From: Paenibacillus polysaccharolyticus
GTDB lineage: Bacteria > Bacillota > Bacilli > Paenibacillales > Paenibacillaceae
Direction: 5' to 3'
Assembly (NCBI RefSeq): GCF_900102085.1
Contig: NZ_FMVM01000023.1
Coordinates: 1-64,000, forward strand
DNA: 64,000 bases
A model generated the notes under the pieces. It was not told the DNA's origin. It saw only the letters and a list, made by a program, of their open reading frames with translations, and made no database searches. Position 1 is the first letter of the stretch, and the number at the start of each line of letters is the position of its first letter. A program made the translations under genes and the position numbers. Shown here piece by piece: positions 1 through 8,579 of this stretch.

Positions 1-2
1 CT

Positions 3-2552
3 GGCGGTACGAATGCCGGCACATCGAATGTTGTTTCGAACGTGACGACGGATAATGCACCGAGCGTGCCTCTTACGGACTTCGCCAATACGGCGGAAAC
101 GAGTACAACCGCAAGCTTTAGCTGGACAGCAGCCAGTGGAGCAATAGGGATCGTGATCGAACAATCGCCAGCGGGCGCGAACACGTGGACAGCGTCATCC
201 ACAAGCGGAGCCCTTGCGGCCAATGCCACAAGTGCCACGGTAACAGGATTAAACCCGGCCACGTCGTATGACTTCCGACTCGTGGTCACTGGCGGTACAA
301 ATGCGGGTACATCGAATGTAGTCTCAAACATCACGACGGACAATGCATCGAGCGTACCGCTCACCGATTTTGCGAGTACAGCGAAAACGAGTACAAGTGC
401 AAGCTTTAGCTGGACAGCAGCGAGCGGAGCAATAGGGATTGTGATTGAACAATCGCCAGCAGGCACGAATACGTGGACTACAGCGTCCACAAGCGGAGCT
501 CTTGCGTCCAATGCCACAAGTGCAACCGTAACAGGATTAAACCCGGCCACGTCGTATGACTTCCGACTCGTGGTCACTGGCGGTGCGAATGCGGGCACAT
601 CAAACATTGTCTCGAGTGTGACGACGGATAATGCACCGAGCGTGCCGCTCACGGACTTTGCGAGTACGGCGAAGACGAGTACAACGGCAAGCTTTAGCTG
701 GACAGCAGCGAGCGGAGCAACCGGAATTGTGGTTGAACAATCTCCAGCGGGCATGAACACGTGGACAACGGCACAAACGAGTGGAGCGATTTTAGTAAAC
801 GCCACAAGTGCCACGGTAACAGGATTGAACCCAGCCACGTCCTACGATTTCCGACTCGTGGTCACTGGCGGTACAAATGCGGGTACATCGAATGTAGTCT
901 CAAACATCACGACGGACAATGCACCAAGCGTACCGCTCACCGATTTTGCGAGTACAGCGAAAACGAGTACAAGTGCAAGCTTTAGCTGGACAGCAGCGAG
1001 CGGAGCAATAGGGATTGTGATTGAACAATCGCCAGCAGGCACGAATACGTGGACTACGGCCTCTACAAGCGGAGCCCTTGCGTCCAATGCCACAAGTGCA
1101 ACCGTAACAGGATTGAACCCGGCAACGTCATATAATTTCCGCCTCGTAGTCGCTGGCGGCGCGAATGCCGGTACATCGAACGTTGTCTCGAACATCACGA
1201 CGGATAATGCACCGAACGTGCCTAACAACCCTAACGTACCAAGTTCGCCGACTAGTTCGATAAATAGCGGTTCTGGTAGCATCGCTCCTTCAAGCGGCAC
1301 TACTGGAGTAGACATTCTTGTTAACGGGAAAGTGGAGAGTGCGGGTACAGCCACGACATCGCAACGCAACAATCAAAGCGTGACCACGATATCCGTCGAC
1401 CAGAACAAGCTGGACAACAAGCTTGCATCGGAAGGTTCAGGAGCCGTAGTGACTTTACCGGTTAATACGAAATCGGATATTGTGATTGGTGAATTGAACG
1501 GTCAGATGATTAAAAATCTGGAAAACTATAGTGCAACATTGGAGATTAGAACAGCCCGAGCAACATATACCTTGCCAGCTCAACAAATAAATATTAATGC
1601 CCTATCCGCCCAATTGGGTAAAGAGTTGAACCTGCAAGACATCAAAGTTCGCATTGAAATTGCCGCTCCAATAACGGATATGATGCAAGTGGTAGACCAA
1701 GCGGCAGGGAAGATTGGGCTCACGCTCGTTGCTCCACCGACGGATTTCAAGATTAGCGCAACATATGGAAGTACGACCATTGACGTATCAAAATTTAACG
1801 CATATGTTGAAAGAAGCGTTGCTCTTCCGAACGGTATTGATCCGAATAAGATCACAACAGGCTTGGTGGTAGAGCCGGATGGATCGGTAAGGCATGTACC
1901 AACCAAAGTGATTTTCAAGGAGGGAATGTATTACGCTCAGATCAACAGTTTAACAAACAGCACTTATAGCGTTGTCTGGCACCCACTAGAATTCAGTGAT
2001 GTTGCAAAGCACTGGGCTAAAGAAGCTGTGAACGATATGGGTTCCCGAATGATTGTCAACGGTACCGGCAATGAACAGTTCAATCCCGACCAAGATATTA
2101 CACGTGCCGAATTCGCAGCCAGCATTGTTCGAGGACTGGGACTTAAACTTGAGAACGAGACTACGCTTTTCTCGGACGTTAAGTCTTCCGATTGGTACAG
2201 CAGTGTAATTAGTACGGCTTATGCATACGAATTGCTTGATGGCTATCCAGATGGTACCTTCCGTCCGATGGATAAGATTACACGTGAACAGGCAATGGTG
2301 ATCCTTTCCAAGGCAATGACTCTGACCAGATTGAAGGAAAAGCAGCCTGTACAATCGACAGATGGAATACTTCATTCATTCCAAGATGCGGCTAGTGTCT
2401 CTCAGTGGGCACAAAGTAGCGTTATGGAAAGTGTACAAGCAGGCATCATATCTGGCAGAAGTGCCACAGCACTTGTACCTAAGGCTTATATTACAAGAGC
2501 TGAGGTAGCCACGATTATCCGGAAGCTTCTTCAAAAGTCCGAATTGATCTAA
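3..2552 (+). CDS. S-layer-anchored fibronectin III repeat protein, 5' end cut by window
   Basis: Exported cell-surface protein fragment; the reading frame is open to the left window edge, so the true start and signal peptide lie outside. The GTG at 42 is inside a repeat and is not a believable start. Four complete 96-residue fibronectin type III repeats (bases 51-1202) plus the tail of a fifth are followed by a Pro/Ser-rich linker, a middle region of about 230 residues often seen ahead of SLH modules in Paenibacillus wall proteins (inference), and three SLH domains starting near 1992 (FSDVAKHWAKEA), 2169 (FSDVKSSDWY) and 2379 (FQDAASVSQWA). SLH domains bind pyruvylated secondary wall polymer, so the protein is probably held non-covalently on the wall. 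The ligand of the FN3 part is unknown. Confidence 0.9.
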   Translation, partial: GGTNAGTSNVVSNVTTDNAPSVPLTDFANTAETSTTASFSWTAASGAIGIVIEQSPAGANTWTASSTSGALAANATSATVTGLNPATSYDFRLVVTGGTNAGTSNVVSNITTDNASSVPLTDFASTAKTSTSASFSWTAASGAIGIVIEQSPAGTNTWTTASTSGALASNATSATVTGLNPATSYDFRLVVTGGANAGTSNIVSSVTTDNAPSVPLTDFASTAKTSTTASFSWTAASGATGIVVEQSPAGMNTWTTAQTSGAILVNATSATVTGLNPATSYDFRLVVTGGTNAGTSNVVSNITTDNAPSVPLTDFASTAKTSTSASFSWTAASGAIGIVIEQSPAGTNTWTTASTSGALASNATSATVTGLNPATSYNFRLVVAGGANAGTSNVVSNITTDNAPNVPNNPNVPSSPTSSINSGSGSIAPSSGTTGVDILVNGKVESAGTATTSQRNNQSVTTISVDQNKLDNKLASEGSGAVVTLPVNTKSDIVIGELNGQMIKNLENYSATLEIRTARATYTLPAQQININALSAQLGKELNLQDIKVRIEIAAPITDMMQVVDQAAGKIGLTLVAPPTDFKISATYGSTTIDVSKFNAYVERSVALPNGIDPNKITTGLVVEPDGSVRHVPTKVIFKEGMYYAQINSLTNSTYSVVWHPLEFSDVAKHWAKEAVNDMGSRMIVNGTGNEQFNPDQDITRAEFAASIVRGLGLKLENETTLFSDVKSSDWYSSVISTAYAYELLDGYPDGTFRPMDKITREQAMVILSKAMTLTRLKEKQPVQSTDGILHSFQDAASVSQWAQSSVMESVQAGIISGRSATALVPKAYITRAEVATIIRKLLQKSELI
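51..1202 (+). repeat. Four in-frame 288-bp tandem repeats encoding FN3 domains
   Basis: The same codon context (GAT/GAC-AAT-GCA) recurs at 51, 339, 627, 915 and 1203, an exact 288-bp period. Bases 3-50 are the end of another copy, so the array extends left of the window. The copies are nearly identical at DNA level, which points to recent duplication or gene conversion and makes copy number prone to change and to mis-assembly. Confidence 0.95.
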
Positions 2553-2610
2553 TGTAAATACAGTTCTATTCATCAAGTGATCTAAAAAAAGAGAGTTGAC
2601 TAAAAAAGGG

Positions 2611-2644
2611 TGATCTCTGCATCTTGCAGAAATCATCTTTTTTT
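2611..2644 (+). terminator. Rho-independent terminator after the SLH protein
   Basis: TGATCTCTGCA and TGCAGAAATCA form an 11-bp stem with one mismatch and a 3-nt loop, followed by a T run. It sits 59 bp after the stop codon. Confidence 0.8.
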
Positions 2645-2751
2645 CGTAGTGAGTTTTATTGTTACTGGAGTCACAGGTTTTACTAGAAATAGCCAACACA
2701 ATTCAATGATTTGGTTGAATCATAAAAATAAGGGTACACAAATGATAGGAA

Positions 2752-2797
2752 ATGAACTAAAATGAACTCATATGAACTTTAATAAACATAGTGAACT
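2752..2797 (+). promoter_or_regulatory. Phased ATGAACT boxes, possible operator of the kdu cluster
   Basis: ATGAACT occurs at 2752, 2762 and 2772 with a 10-bp step, and GTGAACT at 2791. They lie about 75-120 bp upstream of kduI. Direct repeats on one helix face are typical of DeoR-family operators, and a DeoR-family gene is the second gene of the cluster. The role is inferred. Apart from the terminator at 2611 nothing else is recognised between 2553 and 2870. Confidence 0.45.
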
Positions 2798-2870
2798 TCA
2801 TTGAAAGCCACAAGGCATCAATGAGCTCAACTCTAAACTTAATTCACAAGACGAAAGGAATGGATTACTA

Positions 2871-3710
2871 ATGGAAAACCGTTATGCAGCACACCCGAAT
2901 GAAGTGAAAACGTATGATACAGCTCGTTTGCGTGAGGAATTCCTCATGGAGCAATTGTTTGCCAAAGACGAACTGGTGACTGTGTACTCCCATGTGGATC
3001 GTTACATCGTAGGAACTGCAGTGACACAAAGCAAGGACATCACCCTTGAAGTCAACTTGAAAGATATCGGAACCGACTTTTTCCTGGAACGCCGTGAAAT
3101 CGGTATCATTAACGTGGGTGGACAAGGTACAGTAACCGCGGACGGAGAAGTGTATGAGATTGGAGCCAAAGAATGCCTCTACATCGGTAAGGGCGTTAAG
3201 GAAGTGGTATTCAAGAGCAATGGCACAGAGCAGGCGGCTCAGTTCTACTTTGTTTCTACACCGGCTCACCATACCTACCCAACGGTAAAAGCAACTCAAG
3301 AGCAAGCACAGCCGAACCACCTCGGGAGCATTGAAACTTCCAACGAACGTACCATCTACCGTTACATTCACCAAGGTGAAGGCGGAATCAAGAGCTGTCA
3401 GCTCGTTATGGGTATCACAGAGTTGAACAAAGGTAACATGTGGAACACGATGCCGGCACATACGCATAACCGCCGCTCCGAAGTATACCTGTACTGGAAT
3501 CTGCCTGAAGATGGCGTTGTATTCCATATGATGGGCGAGCCAACGGAAACACGTCACCTCGTGGTGCGTGATCGTCAGGCGATCATCTCTCCAAGCTGGT
3601 CCATTCACAGTGGTGTGGGCACAAGCAACTACACCTTCTGCTGGGCAATGGCTGGAGAAAACCAAACGTTCGAGGACATGGACGGCGTAGCGATGAAGGA
3701 TTTGAAATAA
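2871..3710 (+). CDS. kduI: 5-dehydro-4-deoxy-D-glucuronate isomerase KduI
   Basis: Cytosolic cupin-type isomerase of 279 residues that interconverts 5-keto-4-deoxyuronate and 2,5-diketo-3-deoxygluconate, a step in breakdown of unsaturated uronates from pectin or glycosaminoglycans. The metal site is visible: His197 and His199 (PAHTH), Glu204 and His246, one residue offset from the E. coli zinc ligands. Length is that of the family. The ATG follows GAAAGGAATGG. It is the first gene of a cluster with a DeoR regulator and kduD, and repeated ATGAACT boxes lie upstream, suggesting substrate-controlled expression. Confidence 0.95.
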   Translation: MENRYAAHPNEVKTYDTARLREEFLMEQLFAKDELVTVYSHVDRYIVGTAVTQSKDITLEVNLKDIGTDFFLERREIGIINVGGQGTVTADGEVYEIGAKECLYIGKGVKEVVFKSNGTEQAAQFYFVSTPAHHTYPTVKATQEQAQPNHLGSIETSNERTIYRYIHQGEGGIKSCQLVMGITELNKGNMWNTMPAHTHNRRSEVYLYWNLPEDGVVFHMMGEPTETRHLVVRDRQAIISPSWSIHSGVGTSNYTFCWAMAGENQTFEDMDGVAMKDLK

Positions 3711-3733
3711 GAAAGAAATAGGAAGTTGATTAG

Positions 3734-4492
3734 ATGAATCCATTGAAACGACATGAAAAGATCATGGAGGCTCTGCTGGAACGCCAGGAGGTCACGGTTA
3801 GTGACCTGAGCGAACTGTTGCAGGTGACTGGAAAAACGGTGCGAGAGGATCTCGATAAGCTGGAGAGTATGGGATTGCTCGTGCGTGTACACGGCGGAGC
3901 TATGCTGGCTCAGAATGACCAATATGGGATTCTGAACAGCCGCGGGGCACTGGAGAAACACCAGTCCGAGAAAACCGAGATTGCGGAACGTGCTCTTGCG
4001 TACATTAAACCTGGTGACATTGTAGCACTGGATGGTGGAAGCACGACGTTAGAGATGGCCAAGCGGCTTGATAACCAGCCGATTACGGTGATCACAAGTG
4101 ACTTGTACATCATTGCAGAGCTAACCAAAAAGGAGCAGGTGCGACTGGTCGTTCCTGGAGGAGCGCGTGTGCGTAATATGTTGGTGGGTGAAGATACAGC
4201 GGCGTTTATCTCCGGTCTGAACATTCACAAAGCCTTCATTTCCACAACGGCGCTGCATCCCGAATTTGGATTGTCGATCTATACAGGGGATTTGGTTCCG
4301 CTGAAAAAAGCGATGATCGGCGCCGCACAGCAGGTATTTGGCGTAGTGGATCATTACAAATTCGGGCAATTTGCACTCCGTACCTTCGCACAGTGCTCTG
4401 AACTGGATTATATCATCAGTGACCGGAATCTGGACGAAGAGACAGCAGCTTTATACAGGCAGAGCGGTGTCAACGTGGATTACCAAAGTTAA
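3734..4492 (+). CDS. DeoR-family transcriptional regulator
   Basis: A 252-residue regulator with an N-terminal DeoR helix-turn-helix (residues about 5-57, recognition part GKTVREDLDKLESMG) and a C-terminal sugar-phosphate-sensing DeoR domain (ISTTALHPEFG, GDLVPLKKAMI). It starts 23 bp after kduI and precedes kduD, so it probably controls uronate catabolism, with a phosphorylated or keto-deoxy sugar as likely effector (inference). In other bacteria KdgR regulators of this pathway belong to the IclR or LacI families, so calling it KdgR from sequence alone would be unsafe. Confidence 0.9.
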   Translation: MNPLKRHEKIMEALLERQEVTVSDLSELLQVTGKTVREDLDKLESMGLLVRVHGGAMLAQNDQYGILNSRGALEKHQSEKTEIAERALAYIKPGDIVALDGGSTTLEMAKRLDNQPITVITSDLYIIAELTKKEQVRLVVPGGARVRNMLVGEDTAAFISGLNIHKAFISTTALHPEFGLSIYTGDLVPLKKAMIGAAQQVFGVVDHYKFGQFALRTFAQCSELDYIISDRNLDEETAALYRQSGVNVDYQS

Positions 4493-4574
4493 CTTCATGC
4501 ACTTTTAACGGAATGAAATATTAATATAAATAGTGTTGTTATTTGCATATCAAAGACATGCGGAGGAATTGTTC

Positions 4575-5327
4575 ATGAACCCATTTGATTTAAGTGGACA
4601 AGTTGCAATGGTGACAGGTACTTCTGGAGGACTCGGGCAAGGAATGGCTGTTGGCCTCGCTGAAGCGGGAGCAGATGTGGTGCTCGTGTCTTACTCCAAA
4701 CCGGCAGAGACGGCTAGTGCTATTGAAGCATTGGGACGCAAAGCGTATATCATCGAAGCAGATCTGAGCAAGGAAGAGGAACTGTCAGCTGTGTTTGAAA
4801 AAGCGCTCGCTTTCCAAGGTCGAATTGATATTCTCGTCAACAATGCCGGCATTATTCGCCGTACTCCGGCAGCAGATCACGCACATCAGGACTGGCATGA
4901 CGTGATTGCTCTGAACTTGAACAGTGTGTTCTTCCTGAGCCAATTGGCAGGCAGACATATGATTGAACGTGGAAGCGGTAAAATCATTAACATCGCATCG
5001 ATGCTTTCTTATCAAGGCGGCATTAATGTACCGGGATATACGGCGAGTAAACACGGCGTTGCCGGGTTGACAAAGGCACTCGCCAATGAGTGGGCTGGCA
5101 AAGGCATTCAGATTAACGGTATCGCTCCAGGTTATATGGAAACGGATAATACAACCCAAATTCGAGCGGACGAGAATCGTTATCGTGATATTACGGCACG
5201 TATTCCAGCAGGTCGCTGGGGAACACCTGAGGACTTGAAAGGTCCAGTGGTGTTCCTGGCTTCTGCTGCATCGGATTATTTGAATGGTCACGTACTTAAT
5301 GTGGATGGCGGATGGATGGCGCGTTAA
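4575..5327 (+). CDS. kduD: 2-dehydro-3-deoxy-D-gluconate 5-dehydrogenase KduD (SDR)
   Basis: A 250-residue classical short-chain dehydrogenase, expected to reduce 2,5-diketo-3-deoxygluconate to 2-keto-3-deoxygluconate with NAD(P)H. The Rossmann motif TGTSGGLG is at residues 14-21, the NNAG motif at 89-92, and the catalytic triad is Ser142, Tyr155, Lys159 (YTASK). The ATG at 4575 is chosen because GCGGAGGAA lies just before it; an in-frame TTG at 4533 has no ribosome site and would add 14 residues that do not look like SDR sequence. Position directly after kduI and its regulator supports KduD over other SDRs. Confidence 0.92.
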   Translation: MNPFDLSGQVAMVTGTSGGLGQGMAVGLAEAGADVVLVSYSKPAETASAIEALGRKAYIIEADLSKEEELSAVFEKALAFQGRIDILVNNAGIIRRTPAADHAHQDWHDVIALNLNSVFFLSQLAGRHMIERGSGKIINIASMLSYQGGINVPGYTASKHGVAGLTKALANEWAGKGIQINGIAPGYMETDNTTQIRADENRYRDITARIPAGRWGTPEDLKGPVVFLASAASDYLNGHVLNVDGGWMAR

Positions 5328-5367
5328 TCCGTCATCCAAGATCCGTATTGCAGAAGGAGGCAATGAG

Positions 5368-6213
5368 ATGAAACTTGGTGTTCTGGCCCATACGTTTGGT
5401 AAACGGCCTACAGCTGAGCTGGCGCAAATCATTGCGGACAACGGATTCAACTCCGTGCAACTGGCTCTTGCCAAAGCGTTGTCGGACATGGATTCAGCGA
5501 ATGGCAAATTGAGTCCTGGATTCGCTAACGAGGTGGGAGAACAATTTGCTAGCCGCGGGGTGAAAATTGCTGTTCTGGGATGTTATATCAACCCAATTGA
5601 TCCTGATCCAGTGAGTCGTCGCGCAGACATTAACCGGTTCAAGGAACATTTGCGTTATGCCCGGGATTTTGGGTGCAGTATGGTTGCAACAGAAACGGGT
5701 GAACGAACTACGTATAAGGATTCCCATCCAGACACATATGATGAAAAATCATGGAGTGTTTTGAAAGATACGCTGGAGGAGATCACAGAGGAAGCTGAAA
5801 AATGGGGCGTACATGCTGCCATTGAACCCGTGGCGACCCATACGCTTCATACCCATGAACATATGACCCGGTTGTTTGAAGAGATTCCGTCATCCAATCT
5901 GGGCATGTTGTTTGATCCGTGTAATCTGATTAAACAGCATCATACAGCAGATCAAGGAGCTTTTCTGCGTGAAGTCATGGAGAAGCTGTATGAGAAGATG
6001 ATCGTGATTCATGCGAAAGATGTAGCTTTCAATGCACAGGGTGAGAAGTATAATCCCGTTCCTGGTGCGGGCATTCTGGATTATCCGTTGTTCTTCGAAT
6101 TGCTCAAGACATATAAACCACACATTGATATCTCGCTGGAAGGTGTGAATGCAGAAGAGGCTGTGCCTGCTGCCAAGCATCTGCGAGCGGTATGGGACGC
6201 TGTGAAGGTTTAA
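5368..6213 (+). CDS. Sugar phosphate isomerase/epimerase-like TIM-barrel protein
   Basis: A 281-residue member of the xylose isomerase-like (AP endonuclease 2) TIM-barrel superfamily. Metal-ligand-type acidic and His positions are visible in AAIEPVATH, GMLFDPCN, IHAKDVAF and ISLEGVNAEE. The ATG at 5368 follows AGAAGGAGG. It lies 40 bp after kduD and is probably the last gene of the kdu operon, ending before a strong terminator at 6351. The substrate is not visible; a uronate- or keto-sugar-related isomerisation is inferred from context only. Confidence 0.85.
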   Translation: MKLGVLAHTFGKRPTAELAQIIADNGFNSVQLALAKALSDMDSANGKLSPGFANEVGEQFASRGVKIAVLGCYINPIDPDPVSRRADINRFKEHLRYARDFGCSMVATETGERTTYKDSHPDTYDEKSWSVLKDTLEEITEEAEKWGVHAAIEPVATHTLHTHEHMTRLFEEIPSSNLGMLFDPCNLIKQHHTADQGAFLREVMEKLYEKMIVIHAKDVAFNAQGEKYNPVPGAGILDYPLFFELLKTYKPHIDISLEGVNAEEAVPAAKHLRAVWDAVKV

Positions 6214-6350
6214 TAACCGTAAGCATTGAATGACTAGTAGAGAATCGGTCAACGATCCGTTCCTTTAGCGGATGAAAAATTTTATGCTGAATGATGAAGC
6301 TGCACGAAATGCAATGAGAGATTAGAAGAAATTCTAACGATGAATGAACT

Positions 6351-6382
6351 GAAAAACCTTTGCCATGGCAAAGGTTTTTTTA
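6351..6382 (+). terminator. Terminator of the kdu cluster
   Basis: AAAACCTTTGCC/GGCAAAGGTTTT forms a near-perfect stem around CATGG and runs into seven T. From here to the metY start at 6567 no riboswitch, second terminator or further gene is seen. Confidence 0.9.
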
Positions 6383-6566
6383 GTACAGCAGGATCATACT
6401 TTACATATTAACATTTCTTATCGGAAAAATCGGAAATAACTCTTTTCAAAACCGACATCTTGTGAGAGAATATGGAAAACATAAGCCGCCATGATGAGAC
6501 ATCAAGAAGCCAGTAATTGAGATCAGGATGCACAAGAATGCATATATCAAGGGAGGATTCAGAATT

Positions 6567-7874
6567 ATGTCAAACGAACGTGAGCTTTCATTTGAAACAT
6601 TAGCTATTCATGCAGGTCAAGAGATTGACCCAACAACTCAATCAAGAGCTGTGCCTTTGTACCAGACAACATCTTATGGATTCCGTGATACGGAGCATGC
6701 TGCTAATCTGTTTGGTTTGAAAGAGTTTGGCAACATCTATACACGTCTGATGAATCCAACAACGGATGTATTTGAACAGCGGATTGCGGCACTGGAAGGT
6801 GGAGCAGGCGCATTGGCTACGGCTTCGGGTCAGGCAGCCATTACGTTCTCTTTGCTGAATATCGCCGGTGCTGGTGATGAAATTGTGTCCTCGGCAAGTC
6901 TGTATGGCGGTACGTATAACCTCTTCTCTACAACGTTGCCGAAACTGGGCCTTGATGTGAAATTTGTAGATTCCAGTGATCCGGAGAACTTCCGAGCGGC
7001 GATTACGGAGAAAACAAAAGCGTTGTACGCTGAAACGATTGGTAACCCGAAAGGTAACGTACTTGACATTGAAGCCGTGGCAGCAATTGCCCATGAACAC
7101 GGGATTCCTCTGATCGTGGATAACACGTTCCCAAGCCCGTATTTGCTTCGTCCAATTGAACATGGAGCGGACATTGTCGTTCACTCGGCGACCAAGTTCA
7201 TTGGCGGGCATGGTACATCTATCGGTGGTGTCATCGTGGACAGTGGTAAATTCGACTGGAAAGCAAGCGGCAAATTCCCGGGACTGACTGAACCGGACCC
7301 AAGTTATAAAGGGGTTGTATACACAGAAGCGGTTGGCCCGATTGCTTATATTATCAAAGCACGTGTACAGTTGCTACGTGATTTGGGAGCGTCCATTTCA
7401 CCATTTAACTCCTGGCTGTTGGTACAAGGTTTGGAGACATTGCATCTTCGCGTGGAACGTCATAGTAGCAATGCGCTGGCAGTTGCAGAGTATCTGGAGA
7501 AACATGAGGATGTCCTGTGGGTGAGCTATGCAGGTCTGCCAAGTCATCCATCCTATGAGCTTGCGCAGAAGTATCTGCCAAGAGGCCAAGGTGCGATTCT
7601 GACATTTGGCATCAAAGGCGGTGTAGAGGCAGGGCGTAAATTGATCGAAAGCGTGAAACTGTTCTCCCACCTTGCTAACGTTGGCGATTCCAAGTCATTG
7701 ATCATCCATCCGGCAAGTACAACCCATGCTCAATTGACGGAAGAAGAACAAACAGCAGCTGGCGTAAATCCGGAATTGATTCGTCTGTCCATTGGGACGG
7801 AGAACATTCAGGATATCATCTATGATCTGGAGCAGGCGATTAAAGCAAGCCAAGGTGCAAGTGTAGGCGCGTAA
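6567..7874 (+). CDS. metY: O-acetylhomoserine aminocarboxypropyltransferase (sulfhydrylase)
   Basis: A 435-residue PLP enzyme of the Cys/Met metabolism (cystathionine gamma-synthase-like) family. It is expected to make homocysteine from O-acetylhomoserine and sulfide in methionine biosynthesis. The PLP lysine is Lys210 in VHSATKFIGG; the YTRLMNPTT and DNTFPSPYLL segments are typical of the MetY branch, as is the length (cystathionine synthases are nearer 380). The ATG at 6567 follows GGGAGG. It stands alone; no S-box leader is visible upstream, which is unusual for a Firmicutes sulfur gene. Confidence 0.92.
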   Translation: MSNERELSFETLAIHAGQEIDPTTQSRAVPLYQTTSYGFRDTEHAANLFGLKEFGNIYTRLMNPTTDVFEQRIAALEGGAGALATASGQAAITFSLLNIAGAGDEIVSSASLYGGTYNLFSTTLPKLGLDVKFVDSSDPENFRAAITEKTKALYAETIGNPKGNVLDIEAVAAIAHEHGIPLIVDNTFPSPYLLRPIEHGADIVVHSATKFIGGHGTSIGGVIVDSGKFDWKASGKFPGLTEPDPSYKGVVYTEAVGPIAYIIKARVQLLRDLGASISPFNSWLLVQGLETLHLRVERHSSNALAVAEYLEKHEDVLWVSYAGLPSHPSYELAQKYLPRGQGAILTFGIKGGVEAGRKLIESVKLFSHLANVGDSKSLIIHPASTTHAQLTEEEQTAAGVNPELIRLSIGTENIQDIIYDLEQAIKASQGASVGA

Positions 7875-7975
7875 AAACAAGTTACAATTGTAGGTGTATC
7901 AAAGTATGTAAAATGGATTAGAGCGATGTAACAGAATTAGAGTGGTGTAACAGAAAACAACATGTAGTACATTGA

Positions 7976-8013
7976 AAGGTCAGAGCCTTGTTCAGAGGGG
8001 CTTTGGCCTTTTT
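7976..8013 (+). terminator. Terminator downstream of metY
   Basis: AAGGTCAGAGCC pairs with GGCTTTGGCCTT through two G-U wobbles around an 11-nt loop and is followed by T residues. It lies about 100 bp after the stop. Confidence 0.75.
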
Positions 8014-8112
8014 ATATGGAGACTTCTTGGTGTGAAGAGCCTGCGGTGAGTACCTAGCGAAGGAGCATGTCTTTGTCTTTTTGTAATTTGGTCAAGTGGG
8101 GTGAGAAAGTAG

Positions 8113-8310
8113 CGCTAACGATCTCCACGGAGTTTATTTGCCTTTTTTACCGAGATTTAAAATCTAACGATTAGCAGAGATGTTATTTATTCATTTTTCA
8201 GCATTTAGGGGCGAGAAATGGGCTAAATGCAAAGAATAGCGTTCCTAGTGATCGATAGCATTAAAAATGATGCATTTTCGATGAAATAAGGTTTCTCATG
8301 ATCGTTGGCC
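8113..8310. repeat. Palindromic four-box intergenic element, copy 1
   Basis: Four 27-bp boxes: two forward at 8113-8139 and 8162-8188 (CTAACGAT...TTATTT) and two inverted at 8234-8260 and 8284-8310 (AATA..., GATCG.T.G). Box starts are spaced 49, 72 and 50 bp. The same design with 50, 72 and 50 bp occurs at 23880-24078 with better-preserved boxes. The element is non-coding and lies between metY and the ATPase. It is probably a dispersed repeat that can fold into one long hairpin or cruciform. Confidence 0.75.
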
Positions 8311-8360
8311 TGAAACACCCATTTACAAATGAACAACACAGGCATATAATTGAGAAAAAG

Positions 8361-8410
8361 TTGTATTGAGTAAAAATAATTGTATAAGCGCAAAAATGAT
8401 TATCATTCTC
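8361..8410 (+). promoter_or_regulatory. Promoter with Fur-family operator before the metal ATPase
   Basis: TTGTAT (8361-8366) and TATAAG (8383-8388) are 16 bp apart. Centred at 8401, around the likely transcription start, is the perfect 13-bp palindrome AATGATTATCATT. It matches the core of the classical 19-bp Fur box at 12 of 13 positions, and the 19-mer 8392-8410 at about 15 of 19. Fur, PerR or Zur control of the downstream efflux pump is inferred. Confidence 0.6.
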
Positions 8411-8451
8411 ACTGGATTACAGATCTATGAAAATGCCGATCGTCTCAAAAC

Positions 8452-8492
8452 CATGCTGCTGCGGGAATCCCGCAGCAGCATGTGCCATTTTT
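8452..8492 (+). promoter_or_regulatory. Perfect leader hairpin with T run, possible attenuator
   Basis: A 31-bp perfect palindrome (8452-8482) with 15-bp arms (CATGCTGCTGCGGGA and its complement) is followed after 5 nt by TTTTT. It lies between the promoter and the preferred ATG of the ATPase (8580). It may act as an attenuator or as an mRNA stabiliser. The same bases are also open in frame with the ATPase and would encode a PCCCGNPAAACA segment. Confidence 0.55.
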
Positions 8493-8579
8493 AGGGCAAT
8501 AACAATGGCTCTCATTCTCAATACAACTTGGGTAATGCAGTCAGATGAGAACAAAACCTTCGAAGGGAACGTGATTTAT

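Noticed and set aside
6383..6566. Possible S-box (SAM) riboswitch before metY
   Set aside because: CTTATCGGAAAAATCGG superficially recalls an S-box start, but the other conserved blocks and a terminator are absent.
8427..8579. N-terminal extension of the ATPase from ATG 8427
   Set aside because: Not adopted as the start because it overlaps a perfect hairpin with a T run and the ATG at 8580 has a good ribosome site; kept as a finding since it cannot be excluded.
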